A DNA stretch of 64,000 nt, taken from assembly GCA_000402515.1 (NCBI GenBank), contig AQRL01000038.1, positions 50,573 through 114,572 of the forward strand. The letters run 5' to 3'. Made by a program: the position numbers and the translations under genes. The stretch comes from Nanoarchaeota archaeon SCGC AAA011-G17 (GTDB lineage Archaea > Nanobdellota > Nanobdellia > SCGC-AAA011-G17). Numbering within the stretch: position 1 is the first letter of the stretch; each line of letters opens with the position of its first letter. Shown here piece by piece: positions 49,833 to 59,356 of the stretch. Under the pieces are notes generated by a model. That model did not search any database. It was not told the origin of the DNA and was given only the letters and a program-made list of their open reading frames with translations.

Positions 49833-50279
49833 ATGGTTAAGATCCCCTTAAAGGTCACAAAAGACCGTATTTTTTTAGCATCTGTAATCTGTGCATTGAA
49901 ATATAAAATTCCATTTAGACCAATAGAGTTCTGTGTTGATACTGGGAGCCCAGAAACCTATATCAGCTATGGCATTGCAAGAATTCTTAACCTTCCATTA
50001 GGATCGCTATCTGAAAGCGAAAAGATAATCTGTATAGGCGGCATAAAATGCAAGCCCCTGGTTATGAAAAATGTCTCTCTTTATCTTAAAGAAGAGAGTG
50101 GAAAAAGCGTTAAATTTGATATTCCTGAAATCTATGTGCTAAATCCCACAAGCAAAAAACAGGATTCCTTGAATCAGGCACAATCAATATCTTCTATTTT
50201 AGGGTTAGACTTTTTGAGAGAGAGAAAATTCAAGTTTTTTTGTGATATGGCTAATGATATATCTTATTTAGAGGATTAA
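49833..50279 (+). CDS. Retropepsin-like aspartic protease
   Basis: 148 residues, single-domain clan AA protease. The catalytic FCVDTGSPETYIS has D36-T-G-S; ILGLDFLRERKFKFFCD is the second family motif (hh-G-x-D/N-hh). One Asp per chain means it must work as a dimer. Archaeal retropepsins next to DUF5678 proteins are seen elsewhere, but their substrate is not known. No signal peptide or membrane helix, so cytoplasmic. Confidence 0.8.
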   Translation: MVKIPLKVTKDRIFLASVICALKYKIPFRPIEFCVDTGSPETYISYGIARILNLPLGSLSESEKIICIGGIKCKPLVMKNVSLYLKEESGKSVKFDIPEIYVLNPTSKKQDSLNQAQSISSILGLDFLRERKFKFFCDMANDISYLED

Positions 50280-50436
50280 ACTTAACCCAAAAAATCTTCT
50301 ATATTCTGCTGTTAGGCAACTAATTTTTATGCTTCATGTGATATTTGATGGAAAATCTTCCTCCTTGGGCAATTGTAATGATTTTTAAAAAAGATTAGTT
50401 TTAAATAGCTTTTTAATTTATTACTTATAGGTTAAA

Positions 50437-50621
50437 ATGATATCTGTTATAATTCCTGCATATAATGAAGAAGGGAATGTTGCTGTTTTATTTGAGAGAG
50501 ATAGTTATTTTGATGGATTGTTATTACAAAACCAGCTACAAAGAGGATTTGGGTGGGAAGAATGAAGCTAGCTGTTGTAATTCCTGCTTATAATGAGGAA
50601 GTTAGTATTGGAAGAGTCTAA
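50437..50621 (+). pseudogene. Remnants of two GT2 glycosyltransferase genes
   Basis: 50437-50565 opens as MISVIIPAYNEEGNVAVLF, a GT2 N-terminus, then switches into the duplicated DSYFDGLLLQNQLQRGF tail and stops. 50562-50621 opens as MKLAVVIPAYNEEVSIGRV, a second GT2 N-terminus, and stops after 19 codons, directly before the flippase ATG. Neither can be functional. They look like junction scars of deletions between repeated gene ends. Confidence 0.75.
50506..50572 (+). repeat. 67-bp direct repeat copy 2
   Basis: Matches 48021-48087 at 64 of 67 positions, 2.5 kb away, same orientation. It lies between two glycosyltransferase start fragments. Confidence 0.85.
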
Positions 50622-51884
50622 ATGAGAACATTTATATCAGAGCAATTAAATAAGAATGACAATCTGTTGAGGCATAGCTTGTTTATTTTGGTTGCAGCCT
50701 TTATTGTCAATATCTTAAATTATGCTTTTCAATTATACATGGGTAGGGTTTTGGGTCCTATTGATTATGGTGTTCTTGGAGTCTTGTTTTCCTTGTTTTA
50801 TGTCTTGAATACTCCTGCAAATACAATAAATACTGTGATAACAAAATTCAGTTCAGAGTATAGGGCAAAAGAGGAGTATAATAAGATTAGATATCTGTTA
50901 ACAAAATCATTTAAGCTTATAGGAATTTATGGTTCTGTATTTTTAATTGCTTATGTTTTACTTAGTAAATATATTGCCTCTTTTTTGAATATTGATAATG
51001 TTTTTCCTGTTATTCTAATTGGTGTTATGATATTCTTGTCTTTTTTGTCTCCTATAACTAGTGGATTGTTGATGGGACTGCAGAAGTTTGGCTGGTATAA
51101 TGCAAATAGTTTGATTCACACTGGTTTGAAATTGGGGTTGGGTATTTTATTAGTTAGTTTGGGTTTTGGTGTAGCTGGTGCAATAATATCTGTTAATATC
51201 TCTATTTTGCTTGTTATTTTATTGCCACTGGTTCCTCTTGCTTTCTTGTTTAAGTATCAGAATGATATAAAGAAGCTTAATATTTTCAAATATAGTTTAG
51301 TGATATTATTTGGCTCTGCTGCTCTGATGTTTATTGTTAATATTGATGTAATCCTTGTAAAGCATTTCTTTTCTTCTTTAGAGGCTGGATATTATGTGGC
51401 TGCTTCTACTCTGGCTAAGATAACTTGGTTTGCTTCCTCTGCTCTGCTTATGGTTATGTTTCCAAAGATATCTGACAGGCATAACAAGAATTTAGATAGC
51501 TCTTCTATTCTAAAAAATACTTTATTTTATACCTTTTTAATTTCTTTTATGGTTGTCTTGGTTTATTTTATAGCTCCTACCTTTGTTTCTGGATTGTTAT
51601 ATGGAAAGGAGTATAAGATTGCTGGTTTGATTGGTTATTTCTCTGTTGGGCTTGGTTTCTTTGCACTGAATAATGTTCTAATGTTATATAATTTTGGTGT
51701 TAATAAGATTAAATTTGTTTATCTGATAGTATTTTTTGCTATATTGGAGACTGTTTTAATTAGCTTGTTTCATTCCACATTATTAGAAGTGATTAAAACT
51801 GTTAGTGTTGTTAATATCTTATTATTTTTTAGTTTAATTTTATATACTAAAAAGGAACTTGGGGTTAGAAATGGAATCACATAA
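50622..51884 (+). CDS. Oligosaccharide flippase (Wzx/MurJ-like, MOP superfamily)
   Basis: 420 residues with 12 or more transmembrane helices. LGPIDYGVLGVLFSLFYVLNTPANTINTVITKFSSEY near the start is typical of Wzx-type polysaccharide exporters. It moves lipid-linked glycan across the membrane for assembly outside. The start directly follows a GT2 remnant stop. The end overlaps the next GT2 gene by 14 nt. It leads the locus of glycan genes from 50.6 to 60.2 kb. Confidence 0.85.
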   Translation: MRTFISEQLNKNDNLLRHSLFILVAAFIVNILNYAFQLYMGRVLGPIDYGVLGVLFSLFYVLNTPANTINTVITKFSSEYRAKEEYNKIRYLLTKSFKLIGIYGSVFLIAYVLLSKYIASFLNIDNVFPVILIGVMIFLSFLSPITSGLLMGLQKFGWYNANSLIHTGLKLGLGILLVSLGFGVAGAIISVNISILLVILLPLVPLAFLFKYQNDIKKLNIFKYSLVILFGSAALMFIVNIDVILVKHFFSSLEAGYYVAASTLAKITWFASSALLMVMFPKISDRHNKNLDSSSILKNTLFYTFLISFMVVLVYFIAPTFVSGLLYGKEYKIAGLIGYFSVGLGFFALNNVLMLYNFGVNKIKFVYLIVFFAILETVLISLFHSTLLEVIKTVSVVNILLFFSLILYTKKELGVRNGIT

Positions 51885-52614
51885 ATTATCTGTTATAATG
51901 CCCTGCTATAATTGTGGGGAGTATATATATAGGAATCTGCATGAAATGATTAGAGCTTTGAATAATCTTAAAGTGGATTATGAGATTATTGTTGTAGATG
52001 ATGGGAGTAATGATAATACCTTTAAAGAGGCTAAAGAGGTTAAGGACAGAAGGGTTAGGGTTTTTAGGTATAATGATAATAAGGGAAAGGGGTATGCCTT
52101 GAAATACGGTTTTAGCAAAGTTACAGGAGATTTTATTACCTTTATTGATGCTGATCTTGATATACATCCAAGACAGTTAAAAATCTTAATTGAATATATG
52201 GATGAGCATAATGCTGATATGGTTATCGGCAGTAAGAGACACAAAGAAAGTAAAGTAGACTATCCCTTGAAAAGGAGAGTTCTTAGTTATTTTTATCATC
52301 TATTTGTAAAATTCTTATTTGGTTTGAATGTTAAAGATACACAGTCAGGATTTAAGTTATTCAGATATGATTGTGCCAAAACTGTTTTGCCAAAGGTTTT
52401 AGTTAAACAATTTGCCTTTGATCTTGAGTTATTAGTTGTTGCTAACAAATATGGTTTTAAGATAGTTGAAGCGCCAATTGAAATAAAGCAATTGTTTAAT
52501 GGTTCTAGTGTTGGTTTAAAAGCTATTAAAAATATGTTTCAAGATACATTAGCAATTGCTTATAGATATCATATAAAAAAATGGTATGATGAAGACCATT
52601 TAAATGGGGTATAA
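51871..52614 (+). CDS. GT2 glycosyltransferase, dolichol-phosphate sugar synthase-like
   Basis: 247 residues from the ATG at 51871 (GGGG about 10 nt upstream; the frame is open 12 nt further). LSVIMPCYNCGEYIYRNL, IVVDDGSNDNT, the metal-binding DADLDIHP and QSGFKLFR mark a DPM1/DPG1-like synthase that charges a polyprenyl phosphate with mannose or glucose. No C-terminal membrane helices are present. It would supply lipid-linked sugars to the large GT-C-like proteins downstream. Confidence 0.83.
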   Translation: MESHKLSVIMPCYNCGEYIYRNLHEMIRALNNLKVDYEIIVVDDGSNDNTFKEAKEVKDRRVRVFRYNDNKGKGYALKYGFSKVTGDFITFIDADLDIHPRQLKILIEYMDEHNADMVIGSKRHKESKVDYPLKRRVLSYFYHLFVKFLFGLNVKDTQSGFKLFRYDCAKTVLPKVLVKQFAFDLELLVVANKYGFKIVEAPIEIKQLFNGSSVGLKAIKNMFQDTLAIAYRYHIKKWYDEDHLNGV

Positions 52615-53691
52615 ATGAAAATATTAATGCTCAGCTGGAGAGATATTAAAAATCCAAAAAGTGGGGGGGCAGAAATTATAACAGACATTTATTTAAATGG
52701 ATTGGCAAAACTTGGGCATGAAGTAACATTGTTCACAGCGAAATATCCTGATACAAAAGAGAAAGAGCAATACAATAATTATACAATCATAAGAAAAGGT
52801 TCGCAGGCAACTGTTTGCTTTTATGGTTTAAAATATGCTAAAACTCACGAAAGAGAATTTGACATTATCATAGATCAGGTTAATACGATCCCCTTTTTTA
52901 CTCCATTAGCAATAAACAATAAAAAAAGAAGAGCCCTTTTTAACCAATTGTGTAGGAATATATGGTTTTATGAATCTAAATTTCCGGTTTCTCTAATTGG
53001 ATATTTATTGGAATCTATTTATCTTAAATTATATAGAAATACAAAAATTTTTACAATATCCGAATCTTCAAAAAATGATTTAATAAAATATGCTTGGGCT
53101 AGTCCCAATGATATTTTTGTGTTAGAGCCCCAGATTGACTTCAAGCCAAAATCAAAAATAAGCAAGAAAGAAAATTATTTTGTTTTTGTAGGAAGATTAA
53201 CAAAAAGCAAAAGAGTGCATGATTGCATAAAAGCCCTTTCAAATGTCAAAGATTCAAAATTATACATTATAGGAGATGGAGATGATAAATACAAAAAAGA
53301 ATTAACTAAATTAGTTTCAAAGTTAGGGTTAGAGAAAAGAGTAATTTTCACAGGTAAGATTTCAAATGAAAAAAGAAATAAAATTATGATAAAAGCAACA
53401 GCGATTTTGGTGACTTCTGTAAGAGAGGGTTGGGGTTTGATAGTTACAGAAGCAAATGCAAATGGAACAATCGCTATAACTTATGATATAAATGGATTAA
53501 GAGATGCTAATAAATCTGGATTGATATGTAGTAAGAATAATTACAAAGAATTAGCAAAAAACATGAAGGAAATAGTTGAGAACAAAAAGCTTCTTGAGGA
53601 TAAGAGTTTAGAATCAATTAAGTTTGCTGAGAAGCATTCAAACTGGGATAATAATGTAAGGGAGCTGGAAAGATGGATAAAAAATCTTTAG
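52615..53691 (+). CDS. GT4 glycosyltransferase
   Basis: 358 residues, GT-B fold. The N-domain begins KILMLSWRDIKNPKSGGAE with the glycine-rich loop, and the C-domain has FVGRLTKSKRVHDCIKAL and the nucleotide-sugar EX7E-type region REGWGLIVTEANANGT. It adds a sugar to the growing glycan from an NDP-sugar at the inner membrane face. The end overlaps the next gene by 19 nt. Confidence 0.85.
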   Translation: MKILMLSWRDIKNPKSGGAEIITDIYLNGLAKLGHEVTLFTAKYPDTKEKEQYNNYTIIRKGSQATVCFYGLKYAKTHEREFDIIIDQVNTIPFFTPLAINNKKRRALFNQLCRNIWFYESKFPVSLIGYLLESIYLKLYRNTKIFTISESSKNDLIKYAWASPNDIFVLEPQIDFKPKSKISKKENYFVFVGRLTKSKRVHDCIKALSNVKDSKLYIIGDGDDKYKKELTKLVSKLGLEKRVIFTGKISNEKRNKIMIKATAILVTSVREGWGLIVTEANANGTIAITYDINGLRDANKSGLICSKNNYKELAKNMKEIVENKKLLEDKSLESIKFAEKHSNWDNNVRELERWIKNL

Positions 53692-55284
53692 TGTCTGTAA
53701 TTATCCCCACTTATAATAGTGCAAATAACTTAAAAATAATGTTTATATCGCTTTTAGATTCGAATTATAAACATTTTGAAGTTATAATCAATGATGATTT
53801 AAGAACTAATGATAAGACCCCAGAAATAATTAAGGAATACAAAAATAAAGGTTTAGACATAATTTTTCTAAAAAATAATATTTCAATGGCTCAAGCAAGA
53901 AAAAAGGGAGTTGAATTCTCTAAGGGGTCTATTCTTTTACATTTAGATTCAGATATGCAAGTCAGTAGTGGGCTTATTGGAGAATGTGTTAGTTTAATAG
54001 ATAAAGGATACCGTGCTTTAGTAATCCCCGAGGAGTCTTATGGGAAAGGTTTTTGGGCAAACTGTAAGTGGCTTGAAAAAAAAATGTTTTACAGGTGTTG
54101 AGCACATTGAATCAGTCAGGTGTATTAAAAGATCAGCTTATCAAGAAGTGAATGGTCATAATGAAAAAATGGTTTTCTCCGAAGATAAAGATTTAGATAT
54201 AAGAATTCGTAATGCTGGATTTAAAATAGGGAGAACTCAAAATTTGATGTATCATAACGAGGGAAATCTTTCATTAATCAAAACGTTAAAGAAAAAGTTT
54301 TTTTATTCAAATACAATTAATATATTTGCTAAAGAACACTCAAAGGAATTTAAGTGGCAATCAAATCTTCTTAATCGTTATTTAATATACCTTAAAAACT
54401 GGGAGTATTTATTTAATCATCCGTTATTATATTTTGGAATGATTTTTATGAAAACAGCTGAGTTTACTATTGGGGGAGTTGGGTTTTTGATAAATAAAAT
54501 CAGGCTTTTTTTAAATAAAGTTAGATCAATTTTTATAGTCTTCTTTAATATCAAAAATCCATGGATTTTAATACATAACTTTAAAATTTTTAATGGCAAA
54601 ATAAGCAAAGTCTATCTTAAAAATGGTATGGTTTTTAAATTTAGGGATGGTGAAAACGATTTAAAGGAAATAATAAAGATAAATATTTTTAATGAATATC
54701 CCACAAGCTTACTTAATAAAGTTCCTTATCAAGGTAGCTTAATAGATTTGGGGGCCCACATAGGCGCATTTTCAATATTGGCAGGCAGATTAAGACCAGA
54801 TATAAAAATTTATTCGATAGAACCAATAGATTCTAATTATAATCTTCTTAATGATAATATAAAATTAAACAATTTAAGCGGGAATGTTTTTCCTTTAAAA
54901 TTAGGGATAAGCAATTATAATGGTGTTGGATTCTTTGATTCTTTTGAAGGAAAAGATTCAAGTTATTTAACTAATAAAAGGATAAATAACGGAGCATATC
55001 AAAAATGTGAGGTTTCTACTTTAAAAAATTTACTAAAAAAAATTAAGTTAAAAAATGTAAGTTTGATTAAAATTGATGTTGAAGGTGAAGAATATAAAAT
55101 ATTAAAAGAATCCCGAAAGATTTTGAGTAATATTAATTTGATTATTATGGAATATCATATGATACTAAATAAAAAAATGATTTATCCTCTTGGAGAAGAA
55201 ATTGTAAAAACATTTGCAATTAAAAATAATTTTTCCATTACTTATCAAACAAAAAATATTATTTTATTGGAGATAAAAAAATGA
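53673..55284 (+). pseudogene. GT2 glycosyltransferase fused to FkbM methyltransferase, interrupted by a frameshift
   Basis: The first frame (53673-54101) reads SVIIPTYNSANNLKIMF...HLDSDMQ, a GT2 catalytic domain, and ends abruptly after WLEKKMFYRC. The next frame (from about 54085) continues with TGVEHIESVRCIKRSAYQ, the expected GT2 sequence. One base too many in the A9 or T4 run at 54075-54090 explains the break. After repair the protein is ~536 aa: GT2 (1-~280, with a hydrophobic stretch) and an FkbM methyltransferase (IDLGAHIGAFSILAG, IKIDVEGEEYKIL). It may be real, a switching tract, or a sequencing error. Overlaps 55281 by 4 nt. Confidence 0.7.
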
Positions 55285-56495
55285 AGGTTTATCATATTGA
55301 ATTTGCAAAAACGGGGGGCGGTCTTAGTGGTGGAGAAAAATGTATGTTAGAAGTAATTAAGTATTTAAAAACAAAGAAGGTTAAAAATGTTTTATTAACA
55401 ACTGACAATGGTAGAGAAACTTATGAGAAACTTGGGCTAATTGAAGATGAATATCTAAGATATGTTACTATTAAGTCTAAATATACTGAAGCGAAATATC
55501 ATATGTTTATCTCCTATATTATTAGAATCTTTCTTTTCCTAAAGATTAAAAATCAAATTGTAGAAGAGATAGATAACAAAGATATACTCATGTGCCATTC
55601 AGACTTTTTCCCTAATACTATCCCAGCTAAAATCTTATCAAAATATTTTAAGAAAAAAACATACTATTGGTTCCACATGGTTTGTCCAGACATTTTCAGA
55701 GGCTTTACCGGTCAATACATTAATAGGTTTAAATTTCCATCTTTAAGACTTATACATTATAAATTAAATCAGTTATTATTTGGATTTCTTTCTAAAAATT
55801 CGAAAATTATAACTGTGAACCCCTATTACTCTAGAATGTTTAAAAATAAAAAAGTTTATGTTCTTAAAAAGTTTGGTGGTGAAGATGTTTATATCTTAAA
55901 AAAATACTCTGGTTATAAACCTATTAAGAGTTCATTAGAAAGAAGGAAAAAGGTGTATGACCTATCATTTATTGGAAGATTCCATCCACAAAAAGGTCTC
56001 TTTGAAATACCTAAGATCCTGAATTTGATTAAAGAGAAAAAACCTAATGTAAAAATGGTGTTGATTGGTGGTGGAGATGATAAAATTAAAAAAAGATTCT
56101 TAGAGATGATTAATAGTGGGGGATTATCAGATAGTATAGACTATGTTGGTTTCATAAGCACTGATAAAAAATTTGATTATCTAAGAAACTCTAAGGTTTT
56201 TATATTTCCCAGTTATTATGAAAGTTTTGGTCAGGTGGCATTGGAGGCTATGGCAAATGGGTTGCCAGTGGTAGCTTATGACTTACCTGTTTTTTGTGTT
56301 TTTAAAAGGGGTATGGTCAAAGTTCCTATTCTTGATAATGAAAAATTTGCTAATGAAGTGTTAAAACTCTTAGAGGATAAAGATTACTATACCAAAAGAA
56401 GATCTGAAGCCTTAAAGTTCGCTGGTACCTTCTCTTGGCAGAAAACTGGAGAAGAGGTTTATAAATTAATTTTCGGAGCAACTAACAATGAGTAG
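55281..56495 (+). CDS. GT4 glycosyltransferase
   Basis: 404 residues, GT-B fold. KTGGGLSGGEKCML near the start, FIGRFHPQKGLFEIPKIL and PSYYESFGQVALEAMANGLPVVAYD (the E-x7-E region) are typical GT4 signatures. It has a lengthy middle (HMFISYIIRIFLFLKIK) that may sit on the membrane. Overlaps both neighbours (4 and 8 nt), so it belongs to one transcript with the methyltransferase. Confidence 0.85.
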   Translation: MKVYHIEFAKTGGGLSGGEKCMLEVIKYLKTKKVKNVLLTTDNGRETYEKLGLIEDEYLRYVTIKSKYTEAKYHMFISYIIRIFLFLKIKNQIVEEIDNKDILMCHSDFFPNTIPAKILSKYFKKKTYYWFHMVCPDIFRGFTGQYINRFKFPSLRLIHYKLNQLLFGFLSKNSKIITVNPYYSRMFKNKKVYVLKKFGGEDVYILKKYSGYKPIKSSLERRKKVYDLSFIGRFHPQKGLFEIPKILNLIKEKKPNVKMVLIGGGDDKIKKRFLEMINSGGLSDSIDYVGFISTDKKFDYLRNSKVFIFPSYYESFGQVALEAMANGLPVVAYDLPVFCVFKRGMVKVPILDNEKFANEVLKLLEDKDYYTKRRSEALKFAGTFSWQKTGEEVYKLIFGATNNE

Positions 56496-57186
56496 CACTT
56501 TTGATAAATCTAGCAAGATATATGATATAAGAAAGAATACGACCGGTTATGATGGTGGGTATCTTGAACCAAGGATATTTATTGTATCCAAATGGGTCGG
56601 GAAAAATAAAAAGATTTTAGATGTTGGTTGTTATGATGGATTGTATTCATCATATTTAATGCAGGGAGGTAATGAAGTTTATGGTGTAGATGCTAGCTTT
56701 AATGCAGTAGAATTAGCAAAAAAAAAGGGTATTAAAGCTAAAGTTGCAGATTTAGAAAAAAAGTTTGAGTACCCGGATGGGTTCTTTGATGTTATCCATG
56801 CTGGTGAAGTAATAGAACATCTGTATGATACCGATATCTTTATTAAAGAATGTAATAGGGTACTAAAGATAGGGGGTCTTTTAGTAATTACCACCCCGAA
56901 TACAGTATCCCTACCAAGAAGAATCCTTTATTTATTAGGTAATGGTAAATACTTTGAAGCATCGAACACTTTTTCTACAGAAGAGAGATCTGTTGGTCAT
57001 ATAAGATTTTTTACAAAAATGTTGTTAAAAAAATTTGTTGAATATAATGGGTTTATATTAAAAAAGTTTACCTCGGACTATGTAAATCTCATATTCTTTA
57101 GAAGCCGTCTACTGGCAAAAGTTAAGCCAACTTTCGGGAGAAGTTTGATAATGGTATTTGAAAAACATGATAAACCGAAGCTATAG
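56488..57186 (+). CDS. SAM-dependent methyltransferase of the glycan locus
   Basis: 232 residues. ILDVGCYDGLYSSYL is motif I, VYGVDASFNAVELAKKK motif II, DVIHAGEVIEHLYDTDIF motif IV with the VIEH of Methyltransf_11/23 enzymes. Location suggests methylation of a sugar or lipid carrier. Overlaps the next coding region by 20 nt. Confidence 0.8.
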   Translation: MSSTFDKSSKIYDIRKNTTGYDGGYLEPRIFIVSKWVGKNKKILDVGCYDGLYSSYLMQGGNEVYGVDASFNAVELAKKKGIKAKVADLEKKFEYPDGFFDVIHAGEVIEHLYDTDIFIKECNRVLKIGGLLVITTPNTVSLPRRILYLLGNGKYFEASNTFSTEERSVGHIRFFTKMLLKKFVEYNGFILKKFTSDYVNLIFFRSRLLAKVKPTFGRSLIMVFEKHDKPKL

Positions 57187-59356
57187 CAAATGGTTTAGAA
57201 ATAATATATGGTATATCTTATTAGTTGTGACTATCTTTTTTTCTTTTTGGTTTAGGGGATTTATAGCTAGTAGCGATGCTGCTAGTTCTTGGTTTTCCCC
57301 ATTTTATAACTTGAAACAATTAGTTTATAACTGGGATAATGCTTTAGCTATAGGATCGTATCTGCCCAATAACTTTGCCTCATTTTTTTTAAGATTATAT
57401 TACTCATTTTTTAGTATCATTAGTACTAATCCCTCTATTTTACAAAGGATAGTTTGGATAACTTTCTTTTCTTTAAGTGGTCTTATTTTAATGTTTTATA
57501 TAAGTAAAATATTAAATAATAAGTTTTATTCATTTGTATCTGTTTTATTCATATTTTTTAATCCCATCTCTCAATATTTTCTATGGGGTAAACAACATTG
57601 GGCATATTATTTAATTTTTCCATATACCTTGAGTATCCTATTATATATTAGGTTTTGTGAAAAAAGAAATTTTAATTATTTGATAGGGATTTCTTTTATA
57701 TGGCTTATTTTTGGTTTTGGTTTTAATCAACCAGCATATACTGCATCTCTCTTTATTATACTTACAACAATATTTTTATTTACCATGTTAAAAAGTAGTT
57801 TTGATTTTAAATTTATTAAATTAAATCTTATGTTTTTGATATTATTTATCTTGCTTAACTTTGTTTACTTGTTACCTTTAATTTTGGGAGGTTCCCAAAT
57901 AATTTCGATTACCAAGCCCCTTTACGCAAACGCAGATCCTATTCCAATTTTAAGAGATTTACAAAATGAAAACTTTTTCTATTCATTCATTAATTTAACT
58001 AAAGGGTATGGCAATTTGTTTACTCCAAATGTTCTTTTTTTATTAATATGGGTATTATTTTTTGTTCTAATCTTTTTTTATGCAGTTATTTATCATGAAA
58101 AGGGAGGAAAATCAAAAGAATATTTGGTAATTTTTAGTATTCTTTTATTATTATTTATATTTTTCATCAAAGGAATTTCAACCCCCTTTTCAAAACTCTC
58201 GGAATTTATTTACTCCTTTGATTTAATGTATATATTCCGGGACTTTAAAGATAAGTTTGCCATAGGATATGCAATCTGTTTATCCTTTATATTTATTTTC
58301 CTATTAAATTATAAGACTAAATTGTTGAAATACTTTTTGATATTTATCTCTTTATTTTCAGTTTATCTATTCTTTTTTAATTTTTGGCTTCCAGATAATT
58401 TTCGTTATTCAGAAGATATTGATTATTTCGGAAACTTAAATATTTCCACAGATTACCAATCCAGAGTTTTAAATTTACCCCTAGTAGATTATTCTTTTTT
58501 TTATTTAAGTAATCCTTATTATACAGGAGATAATCCTCTTAGAAACATAATTAATAAAGAAGTTATTTATTCAGCTTTTTTAAAAGAAAAAAATACTCTA
58601 TTTATTAAGTCTATTCTATATAATAAAAATATTACTCCTGATGATTTTGAGTCCTACTTAAAGAAATATAATATCCAATATATTATCAATAATAAAAATT
58701 CTTATGTGGCTCAAGATATTAATCCGTATAATTATGATTATCACTTAATTGAGAAATATAATTTTATAGAAAAGATTTATACAGATAATTATTTAGATTT
58801 ATATTATTTTTCAGGGTTTTACCCTCGAATTTATTCTGAGAACATATTTTTTAAAAAAATCAATCCAACAAAATATGGGTTATATTTTACAGATTTAAAA
58901 TTTTCGCAGAACCTATCCTTCTTAGAGTCTTATCATAAAGACTGGAAACTCTACTTAGTCAAAAACTCCTCTTCTGAATGGTGTAAACCTCTAGAATTTC
59001 ATAATAACACAAATACGACCGAATGCGAGCGTACCCAAAAATTCTTCGAAGGTGAAGAATTAATTTATTTATGGAAAAAACCAATATTTGATAATACTCA
59101 CACAAGAGTTTATGATTATGCAAATCAATGGACAATTGATTCAGATTATATCAAATCTCATTATTCTAAAGATTATTATACTGAAAATGTCGATGGAAGC
59201 ATAAATATTGAATTAGTAATGTACTTCAAGCCCCAGTCCTACTTCTATTTAGGATTAATTATCTCCGGAACAACCGTGATATTCTGCATTATCTATTTAA
59301 TTTATAACTGGAGAAAGGATAGAAATAAAAACCCCGAATGTGAGGTAAACCTATGA
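57167..59356 (+). CDS. Very large multi-span membrane protein, GT-C-like
   Basis: 729 residues from the ATG at 57167; about 12 transmembrane helices fill residues ~15-425, followed by an extracellular domain (~430-680) and a final helix (~690-715). Long luminal loops and an early acidic stretch (GFIASSDAASSWFSP, with D) resemble polyprenyl-dependent GT-C glycosyltransferases, but no confirmed family motif is visible. A related protein is at 61098 (similar layout: helices, then FxxK-rich domain, final helix). Likely transfers a lipid-linked sugar outside the cell. Codon use of the C-terminal quarter shifts to more C-ending codons. Confidence 0.65.
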   Translation: MINRSYSKWFRNNIWYILLVVTIFFSFWFRGFIASSDAASSWFSPFYNLKQLVYNWDNALAIGSYLPNNFASFFLRLYYSFFSIISTNPSILQRIVWITFFSLSGLILMFYISKILNNKFYSFVSVLFIFFNPISQYFLWGKQHWAYYLIFPYTLSILLYIRFCEKRNFNYLIGISFIWLIFGFGFNQPAYTASLFIILTTIFLFTMLKSSFDFKFIKLNLMFLILFILLNFVYLLPLILGGSQIISITKPLYANADPIPILRDLQNENFFYSFINLTKGYGNLFTPNVLFLLIWVLFFVLIFFYAVIYHEKGGKSKEYLVIFSILLLLFIFFIKGISTPFSKLSEFIYSFDLMYIFRDFKDKFAIGYAICLSFIFIFLLNYKTKLLKYFLIFISLFSVYLFFFNFWLPDNFRYSEDIDYFGNLNISTDYQSRVLNLPLVDYSFFYLSNPYYTGDNPLRNIINKEVIYSAFLKEKNTLFIKSILYNKNITPDDFESYLKKYNIQYIINNKNSYVAQDINPYNYDYHLIEKYNFIEKIYTDNYLDLYYFSGFYPRIYSENIFFKKINPTKYGLYFTDLKFSQNLSFLESYHKDWKLYLVKNSSSEWCKPLEFHNNTNTTECERTQKFFEGEELIYLWKKPIFDNTHTRVYDYANQWTIDSDYIKSHYSKDYYTENVDGSINIELVMYFKPQSYFYLGLIISGTTVIFCIIYLIYNWRKDRNKNPECEVNL

